A stretch of DNA of 64,000 nt, taken from positions 8,219,763 to 8,283,762 of the forward strand of contig OZ025223.1 of assembly GCA_964019055.1 (NCBI GenBank), written 5' to 3'. The notes under the pieces are model-generated. The model had not been told where the DNA came from. It did not search any database and worked only from the letters and a program-made list of their open reading frames with translations. The stretch's first letter is position 1, and each line of letters begins with the position of its first letter. The stretch is from Anthopleura xanthogrammica (Eukaryota > Cnidaria > Anthozoa > Actiniaria > Actiniidae). Below, in pieces: positions 35,124 to 47,900 of this stretch. The position numbers and the translations under genes were made by a program.

Positions 35124-38000
35124 AAGAAAGAAAGAAAGAAAAGAAAAGAAAGTTCCAACATCCATGCTAAGGATGCTACTATTATATATATTTCGTTACC
35201 TTTTCCAAGACACTACACGAAGAGTTCCAAGTAATTCTCTCTAGATCCAAGAGACCCACAGCAAACCACTGTGCCAACACATTCTTTATCGAGGTGCTTA
35301 GCGCTTGTAACTCCTGACGACTAAACACGGTTGACTGGTCGCTGAGGATTTCCTGGAAATATACCAAACCAGCAACAAACCATCACTTCTGGCCAGAATT
35401 AAAATGTTTGAGGGGAGGGGACCCTGATGTTTCCACTTCACATGGCGTCAAGGATGCTTATCATTTAACTGGAAAAACGGGGAATTCCGGTTGGAAAACA
35501 ACTGGAATGTGTCATTCCGATCGGAAAGTTCCGGAAAACTCGGTCTTCCGATTGAGGTAATCTACTTTTCCCGCTCTTTTCGATTCTTTCTGTAGACGCG
35601 TGTACCATTTGTCTGAAGTCAAAGTTTCCCGCTCTTTTCGGTCCTTCCGGTAGACGCGTGTACCATTTGTCGGAAGTCAAAGTTTCCCGCTCTTTTCAGT
35701 TCTTCTGGTAGACGCGTATACCATTTGCCGAAAGTTCGTCCGATTACAATCGAGATTAGATAATCGCTAACCATTCCAACCAGATGGATGGGTTTAAATG
35801 GTAAGCACCGCAGAGCCGCCATGGTTGAATTAAAAAAAAATGAAAATCGAAGATACCTTTTTCCCTTCACCTTTTCTAAATCATTTCTCGTGCCGACAAT
35901 AAACTTGGCCCCGCCCTCCGACTTACTGGTGTTTGATAACAGCTGGATGATTGACAGGTGTTCTTACCGATAAGTCATTCCTCATATCGACAATAAACTT
36001 GACTCCGCCCTCCAACCTACTAATGTGAGACAACAGCTGGATATAGTGCGGCTCTAAAACCTGTCGAAGCCGATCTTCTGCTCGAAGAATAGCAGGGATA
36101 CCAAGATCCTGAAATAGCAAAGACAAAATGGAGATGGTAGACCCATTTAGCTTGGACGTAGTGTTTGGTTGGCAATTCTAAATAGGGTCTACCAGGGGAA
36201 GGGTTGAGTTGCAAGCCACTGCCCCCCCCCCCCCCCCCCCCCTCCATAAGAATTTAGATTAACTGACTGACGGTGAGAGAATGAGAATTTCGCTTTCACT
36301 GCCATCATACAACCCCCTGTCTCTGCAGTCTATTGTGATGTATCATATTCTTGGCTCATCATAGCTACCATGTTGGTTGACTTGAACGAAAGATTTGGTC
36401 TCGGTTTCTTTTGTAATGTCAACAAGCATTGGGCCATGTCTTTTGTTCTAGTTCTCTTGGGATGAGAAGTACACTGCTTCTGCATGAGATGTACACGTTT
36501 TCCAAGCTGTTGGATTAGATTTGCTGTAAGTTTTTTTCATGCATTACATCATACCTTGACTTTGATCAAGTTCTCGGCAACTTCTCGTATTTCCTGGTGG
36601 TTGACTCCAAGGTCTCGTTCCATGATGAGAAAGAATGCCATCTTCTCCATCTGAATGAACAAGAGAAATGATGCTAGTTAGTTTGCTTTCTTTTTTGTTT
36701 ATTCTTGTCTGCAAATGTCCTCCCCTTTCTTCCATCCATCCATTTATTCTTCCTCCCTCTCTTTCCTTCATCCTTCCTTCCTTCCTTTCTGTTTCCTTTC
36801 ATTCTTCCTTCCATCCTCCCTTTCCTTCATCCTTCCTCCCTTTCTTTCATCCTTCCTTCCTTCCTTCCTTTCTTCTTTCCTTCCATCCTTTCATTTTAGG
36901 TCATAAGTTAGTAGTATAATAGTCAATAATATAGTATTAATATTTAAGGTGCACATGAACATATCTACTTGCAATATGCGCCATATAACTATAAATGTAT
37001 TATTAGCTGGTTTGCTAATATTATTTTCCTATCCATCATTCAATGTAGATCTTTTTACATTGCATCTGAGATTAGAATCCCTACAACTGGAGAAATATGA
37101 TACTATGAGCAGTTGCCATACATAATGTGATCATACTCAATTAAAAATCTTACCCGTGTTGAAAGTTCATTGTAAAAATGCCTTACTTCTTTTGCTATTG
37201 CCTAAAATAAAATAAAATTTGAAAATGTAATATATCTTATAAAACAAAATCGTCCTGATTTGCATAAACTTTAACTCCAATTTTCTCAGCCAAATTCAAT
37301 TTTATCTTTAAAATTTTAGTAGAACATGAATGTATACACCTAGACGTTGATACAACACGGCCACTCATATTGTATATATTACATACAACACAGCCACTCA
37401 TATTGTAAATATTACTTAACTGTATACTCATTATCACGTCACAGTACAGTAGTTAAGTTATGAACAAAATCTGCGACTGTTGCATGATATGAGGTAATAG
37501 TACGGGAGAGAGGAAGAGGATTGTGATCACCCACCACCACCACCAGGGGAAGGAGGTGGGGCAAAAATTTTGAGTATAATTTTGTTTCTTCTACCTTGAT
37601 TTTATTACTATAAAATCCCAAGCCATATTATATTATTATTATATTATTTTATTGGTTCATATTATCTCATCATGTTCATATTATCTAACCCATACTTACA
37701 TTAGGCATAAGATCCCCTCCTTCTTGTGACCTTTTGACCCTCACGGCTCTAATCATCATGTTCATATTATCTAACCCATACTTACATTAGGCATAAGATC
37801 CCCTCTTTCTTGTGACCTTTTGACCCTCACGGCTCTAATCATCACGTTCATATTATCTAACCCATACTTACATTAGGCATAAGGTCCCCTCCTTCTTGTG
37901 ACCTTTTGACCCTCACAGCTCTACTCAACATTGTTCTGATCTGTGCCACTTGTTCTTTCGAAGCTCCAGGGATATCCAAATCAACTGATTTGTCTGCCAT
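31688..38000 (-). CDS. MLYCD: Malonyl-CoA decarboxylase
   Basis: Converts malonyl-CoA to acetyl-CoA and CO2 in mitochondria, peroxisomes or cytosol, relieving inhibition of fatty acid oxidation. Twelve coding exons with matching phases: 37872..38000, 37154..37201, 36555..36650, 35968..36108, 35200..35352, 34875..35039, 34622..34721, 34002..34160, 32904..33004, 32640..32722, 32045..32091, 31688..31890; 474 aa from the ATG at 38000, near the 493 aa of the human enzyme. Landmarks: [13 protein letters not shown] and [38 protein letters not shown], the LSPIPGF segment bearing the catalytic Ser, and [15 protein letters not shown] with the catalytic His. The end (FLDLLRK) lacks a C-terminal SKL peroxisomal signal. 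Similarity to the family continues upstream of Met-1 (NWLNLLTRM), so the true start is probably in further 5' exons (candidates 38865..38912 and 39218..39326). Confidence 0.92.
32165..32316. mobile_element. CACGTG-centred foldback MITE, copy 1
   Basis: CCCATTTCAGACCACGTGTC at the left and its inverse ending CACGTGGTCTAAGATGGG at the right, around ATACAACTCAAACAAAGAAT. Family copies: 39020-39195, 41510-41707, 43730-43895, 49635-49803, 50512-50697, 55158-55345; partial at 20375. Confidence 0.85.
33030..33930. repeat. GTCA/GTCG microsatellite and 11-bp minisatellite
   Basis: 33030-33585 is a mix of GTCA, GTCG and GTTA tetramers; 33586-33880 is a nearly perfect array of an 11-bp unit CAGTCAGTGGT. 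Inside a MLYCD intron. Three overlapping open frames here are repeat artefacts. Confidence 0.95.
34258..34400. repeat. Palindromic element in MLYCD intron
   Basis: AATAACATGACTTTTGTCGTG and its inverse flank a GC-rich centre; arms of about 65 bp. Confidence 0.75.
35067..35150. repeat. (GAAA)n microsatellite
   Basis: Tetranucleotide run in a MLYCD intron, immediately upstream of the exon 34875..35039 acceptor. Confidence 0.95.
35560..35740. repeat. 61-bp tandem repeat, three copies
   Basis: Units share TTTCCCGCTCTTTTC, GTAGACGCGT and ACCATTTG.C. In a MLYCD intron. Confidence 0.85.
35878..35955 (-). pseudogene. Diverged partial copy of a MLYCD exon
   Basis: Resembles the 3' half of exon 35968..36108, which lies directly upstream. 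Translates as [19 protein letters not shown] against [19 protein letters not shown]. No usable donor follows. Confidence 0.75.
36720..36895. repeat. TTCC/CATCC-rich microsatellite
   Basis: Imperfect CCTTCCTTCCTTT run in a MLYCD intron; frames through it are low-complexity. Confidence 0.9.
37665..37871 (-). pseudogene. Two extra copies of the MLYCD exon 1 end and donor
   Basis: A unit of about 107 bp, containing the last 50 nt or so of exon 37872..38000, its donor (AAT/GTAAGT) and the start of the intron, is present three times in a row; the genuine one is the most upstream. The copies differ by very few bases. Confidence 0.88.
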
Positions 38001-38092
38001 TCTTGTCAACAGGTTCAGCCAATTAGATTCAACTTGATGATTCTGATACTGAATCTAATTATGGATATATGAGAATTAGCTATTACAGGGAC

Positions 38093-38222
38093 CGCGGAGC
38101 GTAATTTTGATTGGGGGGGCTAACGACCACCAAATACTGGAAGACCTAGGGGGTTTGGGGGCATTATCCCATTATTGGGGGGGCTATAGCCCCCCAGCCC
38201 CCCCTGCTCCACGGTCCCTGTA
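38093..38222. mobile_element. MITE with CAGGGACCG termini
   Basis: CAGGGACCGCGGAGC at the left and GCTCCACGGTCCCTG at the right; the interior is rich in G and C runs. Target duplication not certain. Confidence 0.75.
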
Positions 38223-38864
38223 TTAGCTATAGCTATTATTAACCAAGTTTGAGGTCCGTACTGTAAGTTATGAACTGAGTTTTTTCCACTGCCTTATGGT
38301 ACGGAACGAGCGAACAAGGTTAAAAAATATTTATTATATGGCAAGGCTAGGAGAGACAATTTTGATTTTTGGTCCATACCATAAGTTATGGACCACAAAT
38401 TGACCAATCATAGCACATGAAATTACAGGGAACCAATAATATTTATTATTATACATTTTACTTACTATTTCGCTTCTGATTGGCCGAGAGCCCTCAGCCA
38501 ATCCCTGATATCATGTGAACTTGACATAATAAATGTATTATCTGTAGGTTTTACCAGGGAGGTGGTTTTACCTACAGATAATACATTTATCATGTCGAGT
38601 TGATAAGTCACAATGGAAATGGAAATATGTTTGCTATTTTTTCAAAAGCAGAATTAAATTTTTATTCTTAGTTTACAAAACGTATAATAAAACAATTATT
38701 GAAATCGGTTTTCACATGATATCGTAAATATCAAGACCTCGGCCGTTTTATCCACCTCAACCTACGGCTTCGGCAGATAACCTGGCCTTGGTCTTGACAA
38801 TTTACAATATCATGCTCAACCTCATCCAATAAATGTTTAATAGTATTTCACAAAGAATACAAAC

Positions 38865-39326
38865 CTGGTAATGGGTGCAGTCTGTTTGAAAGGATTGACT
38901 TTGACCTTGAATCTGAAAAAGCAAAAATAATGTAAAAGATACAGATGCTGAAAAAGAAAATCATTTTTAATTTTTATTCATGCATCAAGTCATCAAGTAC
39001 ACCTCCGATCCTTCACTTGGGCATAATTTTATCCCCATTTCAGACCATGTGTCATTCCCTAGAGTATCACTTCTTTGTTTAACAGTTGCACATGAGAAGA
39101 CACATGGATATGGATACAACTCGAACAAAGAATCTTATTCTCAAGAGAATTCGAATGAAATGAAATGGGAAACATTATGCCCAAGGTAAAGAGGTCTATA
39201 ATTGCAAAATATCTAACCTTGTATCTAGGAGAAGGATAGCATAGTACAGGTCCTAGGAAATTAAAACAGTTACTGGAGTATCTCTTGAATATTCTTTCTT
39301 TAAAGATACTTGGATTTCCAGGAAAT
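38865..39326 (-). CDS. Possible 5' exons of MLYCD (mitochondrial presequence?)
   Basis: 39218..39326 (109 nt) and 38865..38912 (48 nt) have good acceptors and donors and join in phase to an upstream extension of exon 37872..38000. The first encodes a basic, Arg/Lys-rich stretch (FKERIFKRYSSNCFNFLG), plausible for a mitochondrial presequence. No exon with an initiating ATG was identified. Confidence 0.35.
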
Positions 39327-39615
39327 CTGGAAGAAAATGAAGCTGTAAGTTAAAAAGGTTCAAAGGTTTAAAGGTTTTTATTTACCATATATACACAAAA
39401 GATAAATTTACAGTGAAAAATGGAAATGAATAGGTGGAGGGTGCAAGAGAGACAACCCAAAGGGTTAAACAAGGTACTCTTGCACCCAGGACTAATTAAC
39501 AAATAGTATGAAGCGTGGAGATTGCATAAGGCAATGATACACACATGGTCTCACAATTTATTGAATTTATTATCATAGCAGTCTTTCTCTCAGCCATTTT
39601 TATAGCCATAATTAA

Positions 39616-40127
39616 GCTACAGCCATAATTTCACGACAGAATCAAAGTACACCTATCAATGTTTCTCTCCAATACGCTCAAAGTAGCATTCTTTCTAAAA
39701 CGTGAATGCTAGAAGACATTTTCTTTCATGATAAGTTCACTTCTGAGTCTCAAAAAAGGCTTGTGAGGGTCACCATCAGGGCATATGTGATCCTTCATGA
39801 TAGTTATTGATTGGCCGAGAGAGAAAAAAGAGCTGTTAGCCAAAAGAACACTAGGGGACCCTGGTCGGTTAGGGTTTGTTGAGTTTGTTTGCCAAAAATG
39901 GACGCTGTCTACCCCTGCTAGGGTTTAAAAAAGCTAACCATCATACAATTCGAGCATAGGACCATTATGGCGACCCTCACAAACTAAGCTGCAGAGTCAG
40001 AAGTGAATTTATTATGGAAGAAAATATCTTCTAGCATTCACGTTTTAGAAAGAATGCTACTTTGAGCGTACTGGAGAGTAACATTGGTATGTGTACTTTG
40101 ATTCTGTCGTGAAATTATGGCCGTAGC
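39616..40127. mobile_element. Foldback element flanked by TTAA
   Basis: Arms of about 170 bp from GCTACAGCCATAATTTCACG to the region of CCTCACAA, inverted at the right end. TTAA at 39612-39615 and 40128-40131. piggyBac or Kolobok-type target. Confidence 0.8.
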
Positions 40128-40379
40128 TTAATTTTTCTTGGATTTATTGAGCTCCGAGTAGAGGTCGGTGTCGCCGTGAGTGTGCAGTTGGATTTTCTTT
40201 AGTAGGGGAACCATAATGACGATGACTCCGTAAAAACGCTCACAAATGGCTTCAAAATCGAGCAGACATCAAAAAATTTAACAAGCTATCAAGGTAAGTC
40301 ATTTTATTGATAAAGGTACCAATTTTACATGCTACAGTACAAAATATTACCGTAAATATTCATCACGTGTGCACAACAC

Positions 40380-41240
40380 TACAGAACAAGAGCTTGGGCT
40401 GTCTGTGAGCAGAGCAGAGCAGAGTTTTGTTTAATTCTTTTACACATTGAAAAGTAAATTTTGCTTCATAGGTGAATTAAGATCACCGTATTAAGGAAAA
40501 TATATAAAAATATAATAACTGTGATGTTCAGTGCTTCTGCCAACTACCAAAATAGGTTATTTTGGAAAAACTTTAAGCTCTTGGTTTGCAATTCCTAATA
40601 AGCTGATCTCGAAAAATGCGAGCAATAAATACAACGGGTAAGGGTGTGAAAAATATCTAGTCAAATGCTTGCTTACCTTAGGTGTTTTAAACATGGTAGA
40701 AATCGTTTCATCCCAGTTTCATTCAGCTACGAAATTTATTACAATTTTTTCAAAATATTTTGATATTGGTCTGAGCCAGCTGTACCACCAGTAACCAACA
40801 CAGCGGTATGTCTTACCACAGGGAACCCAACGATCCCGCCAAAATGTTTTCCTTTTTCATTAGAATAATAATCGGAGTTTTTTCAATGAATCTCTAAAAA
40901 GCTTCAAGTGTTTTCATGTTAAGTAGAATAATTAGTATTGCTCTCAATTGGAGCTCGAATTTATCTTCTAAGGCCAGAAACCAGTAAATTCACCAGAAAA
41001 CCACAGGAACCCCAATACGTATTTTTATAAAAAACGCACAATTAATCCAAAATATTTATTACGAATTTAATTTTTGCATTATTCTTTTTTGTGTTGCGTA
41101 CAAGAATATATTTCATCTATAATTGTTATTAATGGATTATCTTGAGACCTTGGACAATATTTTATTAGTTCTATGTGGATATTTTTGCGCAGGTTTGGTT
41201 TGATTAGGAAGCCACTTCAATGTTACAGAAAGCCATGTGG
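40380..41240. other. Intergenic, nothing recognised
   Basis: AT-rich sequence between MLYCD and NOX2 without a supportable gene or repeat. Confidence 0.5.
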
Positions 41241-41245
41241 CTGTT

Positions 41246-41360
41246 ATAGACCCCGTGCAACATATCGGAATGCAGCCCAATTTGGAGGACAAAACAAGAT
41301 TGAAATTCTTTGTTTTGTCCTCCAAATTGAGCTGCTTTGACGTCACGTGAAAGGGTTCTA
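41246..41360. mobile_element. GGAGGACAAAAC palindromic MITE
   Basis: Nearly complete palindrome with TATAGACCC and GGGTTCTA ends and AATTTGGAGGACAAAAC arms. Other copies: 41431-41769 (interrupted), 44137-44277, 50742-50880, 52700-52800, 52801-52910. Confidence 0.85.
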
Positions 41361-41430
41361 AATGTTAAGTTTAAATGCCAGCAAAAACAATGAGAAGCCA
41401 TTTTAGTGTTACAGCAGGACATGTTGTTAC

Positions 41431-41769
41431 TATAGACCCCTTGCACGTGACGTCGAAGCAGCTCACTTCAAGTTTGGAGGACAAAACAAAAGAATTTCAA
41501 TCTCCTGAAAATAGACCTCATCGGCTTGGGTGTAATGTTGTCCCATTTCAGACCACGTGTCATTCCCCAGAGTATCATTTCATTGTTTAACGGTTGTGCA
41601 TGAGAAGATACATGAATATGGATACAACTCAAACAAAGAATCTTATTCTCAAGAGAATGACCCGTGGTCTGAAATGGGACAACATTACCCCAAGCCGATG
41701 AGGTCTATTGGAGCGTATTGTTTTGTCCTGCAAATTGAGCTACATTCCGACATGCTGCAGGGGGCCTAT
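41431..41769. mobile_element. GGAGGACAAAAC MITE interrupted by a CACGTG MITE
   Basis: The outer palindrome is split after CAATCTCCTGAAA. 41510-41707, with ends ATAGACCTCATCGGCTTGGG and its inverse, is inserted. Shows that the CACGTG family moved after the outer family. Confidence 0.85.
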
Positions 41770-41794
41770 ACGTATACATTTCTATTTTTATCAT

Positions 41795-41802
41795 CATCAT
41801 CA

Positions 41803-41845
<43 letters not shown>

Positions 41846-41882
41846 CATCATCATTATTATTATTTATATCATTATTATTATT
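41795..41882. repeat. (ATT)n microsatellite
   Basis: Trinucleotide run directly downstream of the NOX2 stop codon. Confidence 0.95.
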
Positions 41883-41939
41883 GTTTTTATGAGAGCAGAG
41901 AACTAAAATTCCCAACATGTCTAATACCTATCATAAGTT

Positions 41940-44900
41940 TTAGAAATTCTCTTTGTTGTAAAAGAATTTGACTCCTTTCTCCTCGTCGTTTGATTGGTCG
42001 CATATCTTATGGAGGTCATGTGATAGGCCCGACGGTCCACAGAAAAAAACGCCAATATTTGTGCTGAGAAAAAACACGTTTCCTACATTAGCATAGAGAA
42101 ATATAACATATTTATATTTATGAATAGATAAGTAGATGCTAAGATGATGAGTTTGTAGGTCGGTCACTCTTGATCATCGGTAAGTTGCTAAAGGGTTAAA
42201 TAGATGCACGTAGGGCACGCGCGCGCTCAAAAAGGCCGGGGTTCGCCATATCTTTTGTACAGCGGGAAACTTCATGAGAGTTGAATTTGAAAATTCAAAA
42301 TGGCGGCTGTTTAGTATGGAACAAGTATTAGAACAGATTTTAAGGGAGGATGATGAAGGTAGCGAGGGAAGATGAAGAAGTAGACGAGGATAGGTGGTTA
42401 GAGCTAAGTGAGTTGGTAGTTGGGTAGGTGAGTAGCTAGAGGGGTAGTGCTAGTTGGTTAAAGCTATAGTTGGGTAGGTACAGTAGGTGGGTAGGTACAG
42501 TAGGTGGGTAGGGATAGGTGGGTAGGGATAGGTGGGTAGGTACAGTAGGTGGGTAGGCTAGTAGATATATGGGTAGGGATAGGTGGGTAGGTGGATAGAT
42601 AGATGGGTAGGGATAGGTGGGTAGGTACAGTAGGTGGGTAGGTTAGTAGATATATGGGTAGGGATAGGTGGGTAGGTGGATAGATAGATGGGTAGGGATA
42701 GGTGGGTAGGTACAGTAGGTGGGTAGGCTAGTAGATAGATGGGTAGGGATAGGTGGGTAGTGAGATAAGTTATCTAACATAATCTTACTTATTATGTGCA
42801 TCAACCACACTTTTAAAGATGTCGTTCCATCCAGGTCTACCGTACTCAGTTCTCGAAAACAGTCCCGTGATGTGGTCCCGTTCTGCTGTTGGCTCTTCGA
42901 GGGCGATGCGCTTGGCCTACGACAAAGACACAAATCCTTAGAATGATGTGAGTGGTGCATAACGATCAAATGAACGAGCTAACGAAAGACGGACGGACGG
43001 ATGGATGGACGGATCACGGCTGGATGATGGTTGGACGGATGGACAGACGGACGGATGGATGGAGGAACAGAAGAGAATAAAAAATACAAAAGCGGGACAC
43101 CAACAACTGAAAGGCAAGTCTAACAATATCCAAATAAGTTCAAATACGTACCATCTTTGCATCCCACTTTGTTAGAAAGATGTTAATTTCTATGAAGTCG
43201 TTAAGGTTGGATTCAGCCATCTTGATATCAAAAATACAAGAGACGTATGACTACGTAAGTAATTTATTGAGATACAGGCAATGCATTGTGGTATAACTAG
43301 GGTACACATATATTTTGATCACCCAAGCTAGACCATAATGCATTGCTATCTCAGTAAAAGCCAAACAAGGTGCATTCTGGTCTAGCTTGGGTACAATCAT
43401 CACCATATAAGGCATGGTGAACAAAATATGTTTGTACCCAAGCTAGACCAGAATGCATTGCTGTCTCAATAAAAGCCCAACAAGGTGCATTCTGGTCTAG
43501 CTTGGGTACGATTTTTTTTAATTTATCATGCCTTACGATCTTAAATGAAAAATCTAGCTACATTCACCTGCACTTCCAGAAGCTTGAGTAGATCAGAAAA
43601 CCATTCGAACGCAAAACTCTCTCTACAGATCCAATAGAAATAAACCTTCTGGACACACAGTGTGTCAGGCGAGTATTGGTGACGATACCTTGAAGTGAGA
43701 AGAAAAAATATATAATGACAAAAGACTTCTTTAGTTTGGGAGATTTTTTTTTCCCTTTTCAGACCACGTGTTATTCCCTAGAGTATCATTTCTTTGTTTA
43801 ACGGTTGTGCATGAGAAGACACATGAATATAGATACAACTCAAACAAAGGATCTTATTCTCAAGAGAATGACACGTGGTCTGGTAAAAAAAAGTCTATTT
43901 AAAAAAGAGAAAACAACGTACGAATAACACTTGGAAAAATGTCGTTTCTGAGCACTGATAAACAACAATTCATAATATTGTTTCTTTGAACAGATCATGC
44001 GCTTTTTGATCGACGAGAATTTCGAAATAACGCCAAATACACATCAAAACCAAGCAGCATCTAGAAGCTAAGGCTGGGTTTTAAATGGATCCAAACGAAT
44101 TTTCAACAGTACACAAATTTGACCAGTATATAGCATTTATAGACCCCTTACAGCACGTCGGAATGCAGCTCAATTTGGAGGGCAAAACGAAAGAATTTCA
44201 AACTCCTGAGAAATTGAACTTATGGTTTTGCACTCCAAATTAAGCTGCATTCCAACGTGCTGTATGGGGTCTATACGGAACCAGCCGCCCAAATCTGCAT
44301 GGCTAGGCGTTTGAATTTTTGTTCGAATAACACAGTTTCGTCTAAGAGGAACGCTTAAATGTACAACTCTTTGAACGGTTAAAAATTCGTCCCCAGCGTA
44401 AAGTAACACGATGTTTTATAAACCAGTCTACCCATAATTCCACTGATAGAACGAGAAGTACTGGATACGAGAGCGCGCATTACGTCATTAATCAGATAAT
44501 CAGCCAATTACCTTGCGCGCGCTTTAGATAAAGTTGTTCAGAAAGAGAAAAGAAGCGAAAAAAGCGATAACCGATTTTACAAGCGAAAAATTGTTAAGCG
44601 GATTATTTTCAGATTTGATAGCACATAACAGAGTTTAAGGTAAGAACCTTGATATACTCAAATGGTTTTATTATAGTTTTCTGGTTCAGTTATGTAGAAA
44701 ATTAACCAGGAAAAGCTTTAGCAGTAAAACATCGAACTGAACGTGAAAATTAAGAAATGAAAACTGTATACATGTGCACACACAAGAACATGAGGCCGAG
44801 AAAGCTATTATCTTCATTAAATGTGGTCTAACTTAAAGAAAGCAAAAAGGAACTAAGAGGGAAAGTGAGTCGAAAAGTAAAAAAAAAAAATTTTAAGGGC

Positions 44901-47900
44901 AAAAAATTTAACTGAAACATCCCGAATTTTTGCACAAAAGTTTAATAGGACGTCTAATATGATCAAAAAAGAATGAAAAGGAAAGAGAGAATGGAAATAT
45001 TAAGCAAAACATCTTTCGCATTATCAATCATGATTTAAAAAAAAAAGAATAATAAGTCTACGGGATACTGCGGATACAATGTTTTTCATGAAATAAGGAT
45101 GTAATATAATCGTTTCATTCATCCATTCGTTTCCAGATTAACTGGAAGGTTTGTTTGTCATGGAATCACCAATCCATTACCAGAATACCGTCCATTATCT
45201 ATGGTATATAGCAACCTTTGAATACGTCTTCCAGTACAAGAAGTCTCATCCTTTGATGTTCGCCCTGTTTCTACCCCTCATCATACCTGGTTGTTTTTTT
45301 ATGGCTATGTTGGCTTGTCTGGTCATTTTCAAACCCGTTGCTGTCCTGTCTGCTTGGGGAGTGAATCTGCTTATGTTCGCTCTACCTTTGATGGTACAAA
45401 TATCAGGACATCTAGTACTCGGGATTGCCTTCGTTTCTATTTTTTACCTTATCTACAAAGCAATCCTGCAAGTCTTTCGTAGTTTTGAGTTCCAGCCATG
45501 GACTGCAAGAACACTGCTCAACTATATCCTCTGGCTGATATACGACGAGTGTTACATAGTACTACACATCTGTGGTCTGGTAACTTACGCCATGTTGTAC
45601 ATCATGCTGTCCTATCTACCATGCACGCTGGTATTAACTGCATGGCTTTGTGTAAAAGTGGCGAAGCAAGTTATTGTCATCACCTTACTTGCATATGCCC
45701 GATGGTACTGCTTGGAATCTGATAAAGACGAGCAGTTCTGCTGTTGCAAAACGACGGATATATTTCCTGTAAGCACAGAGGAAGAAGAGATTCTGAAGAA
45801 CCAGGAGAGAAAGACGAGTGAAGTGGAGGAAAAATCAGAGAAACAACAATTGACCGATGAAATAACCGTTGAGCCACGCCCTACGACGAGCCAGCAGGCG
45901 ACCAGAGAGAAGGAGATTGAGAACATTAGAAGAAGGTAAATTTTGCAACTTATCAAGTGAAAAAATAGATTTGCCATCAGTGAAATGACTGTAAGATTGC
46001 TTTCAAAAACACGCAATGTGATTGGAAAGCGAACATTTTCTCGTTCCCTGATTGGTCCATTATTTGTGTGTCACGGTACGGTACCTTTCCAGCCCATAAA
46101 CCAAGATTTGAATGTCAAAATAATATCTTAAAGAAGTGTTCTTCTTGATTGTTTCTCCACAGCATACTGACAACTAATCTGACCAAAGAAAATGTCAAGG
46201 ACATGTGGCTTAAGAAACAACAGTCGAGAAGAGGACGTCGAAGGTGGTCCAGGATGAGTAACAACGCTCTCTCTGTCAGTGTGTCTCGTATGTCTAAAGA
46301 TTGGTAAATCACAAGTGTCTCGATCTGTGAACTCGACTATTGGGTTCTTAATAACAGCTGATACTGATGCCATAGACTTTCGGAAGTAGTTCCATATATA
46401 ATATAAATATATACATATATATATAATTAGATTTAGCTCGTAATTCTGTCGTTTAGACTGTGAAATGTTTTATCTAATAAACGATTTATCTGTCTATCTG
46501 GTTCAATTTACGAGGAATGATTGACGGAAATCGAAAAATATTCTTGGTTTCATAAATCTCTCGAATCCTATAACTTTATCTGCCTTCAATAGATTCTCTC
46601 GTAAAAAACAAGAAAAAAAATACCGTATAAATATATCGAACTATGTAAAGAAGTGCTTACCAGATGGATTTGAGTATAGAGGCAAATGGTGTAACACCGA
46701 TACCAGCACCAATACACATCACAACGTTATATTTGAACACATCCTTTTGAACATGAAAAAAATATCATTAATTAAGGTTGGGTGTGTGCTGTTAATGCGT
46801 CGCCTCTCATCGCTGCGGCCGTGGGTTAGACCCTCAAATCCGCCATCGGGAAGCACAGGTGGTGAAGCGCGGTGAGAGTCTCACCAATGCGACCCGGGTG
46901 CGAGTCCCGCCGGGCTCGGTGTTGTATGTGAGTCAGTAGAGTTTCTAGTTGGTTCTCTCATGTGCTTCGAGGGTTTTTCTCCGGGTTCTCCGGTTTTCCT
47001 CCCTTCGCAAAAATCAGCAAGCCTGCTTTTTATTCATTCTTTTTTAAATTAAATAAAAATTTAAAAAGCCGTTATTTTGGAAACGGATGATGAAATGCAA
47101 AGTGCGCACGCGTGTTGTGTCCCCTCATAATGCACGCGCTCTCAACCAATCAGAAACCTAGGTTTATGACAGTTATTTCATCATTGGTTTTCTAAATACT
47201 TACAGTACTTGCAGTTCCATACGGACCATCCACAGCCATCCTAAAAGAAAAATACATTTTTTTAAAAATCAGTTTAGTCAAACTCCAGACAGGGGCGCTA
47301 GTGTACGTGATTTGGTGTGTCGTCGGTGATCGTACGTGAGACTGACCTTGATGAAGCTCTAAGTAAGTCTTCATCTAACCTTTGATGCACCTTTATCTCT
47401 GATAAAGTCGTCCTCATTTGTATTCTTTATATAAAGAATACTAACGAGGATGACAACTTCGTATAAAGTACTTATCGTCATTAGTATTCTTAATATAAAG
47501 AATACTAATAAAGTTGAGAAATTCATATAAAGTACCCATCCTCAGTATTCTTTATATAAAGAATACTAATGAGGATAACAACTTCGTATAAAGTACTCAT
47601 CGTCATTAGTATTCTTAATATAAAGAATACTAATAAAGTTGAGAAGTTCATATAAAGTACCCATCCTCAGTATTCTTTATATAAAGAATACTAATGAAGA
47701 AGACTTTATCGAGTACGTGCACGTGACGTGTATGATCGCTCCAATTGGACCAAAGGCTTATGAATTATTCATGAATTTGTGAAGGTTTTGTAACCAAAAA
47801 GAGCCAGCTACAAGCGTGAATACGCAACTCTTAAACCTTTCTTTCTTTACCTTGGCAGTTCGCTGACGTTTCGTAACAGATCTCCATCTGCTCCCAGCTC

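Noticed and set aside
40128..40214. Short minus-strand frame MVPLLKKIQLHTHGDTD...
   Set aside because: Only 28 codons, its stop lies in the TTAA target of a foldback element, and no splice site or homologue is apparent.
45151..45159. Start of the nested membrane protein at 45151
   Set aside because: That codon is TTG; the first ATG in frame is at 45160 with a good context.
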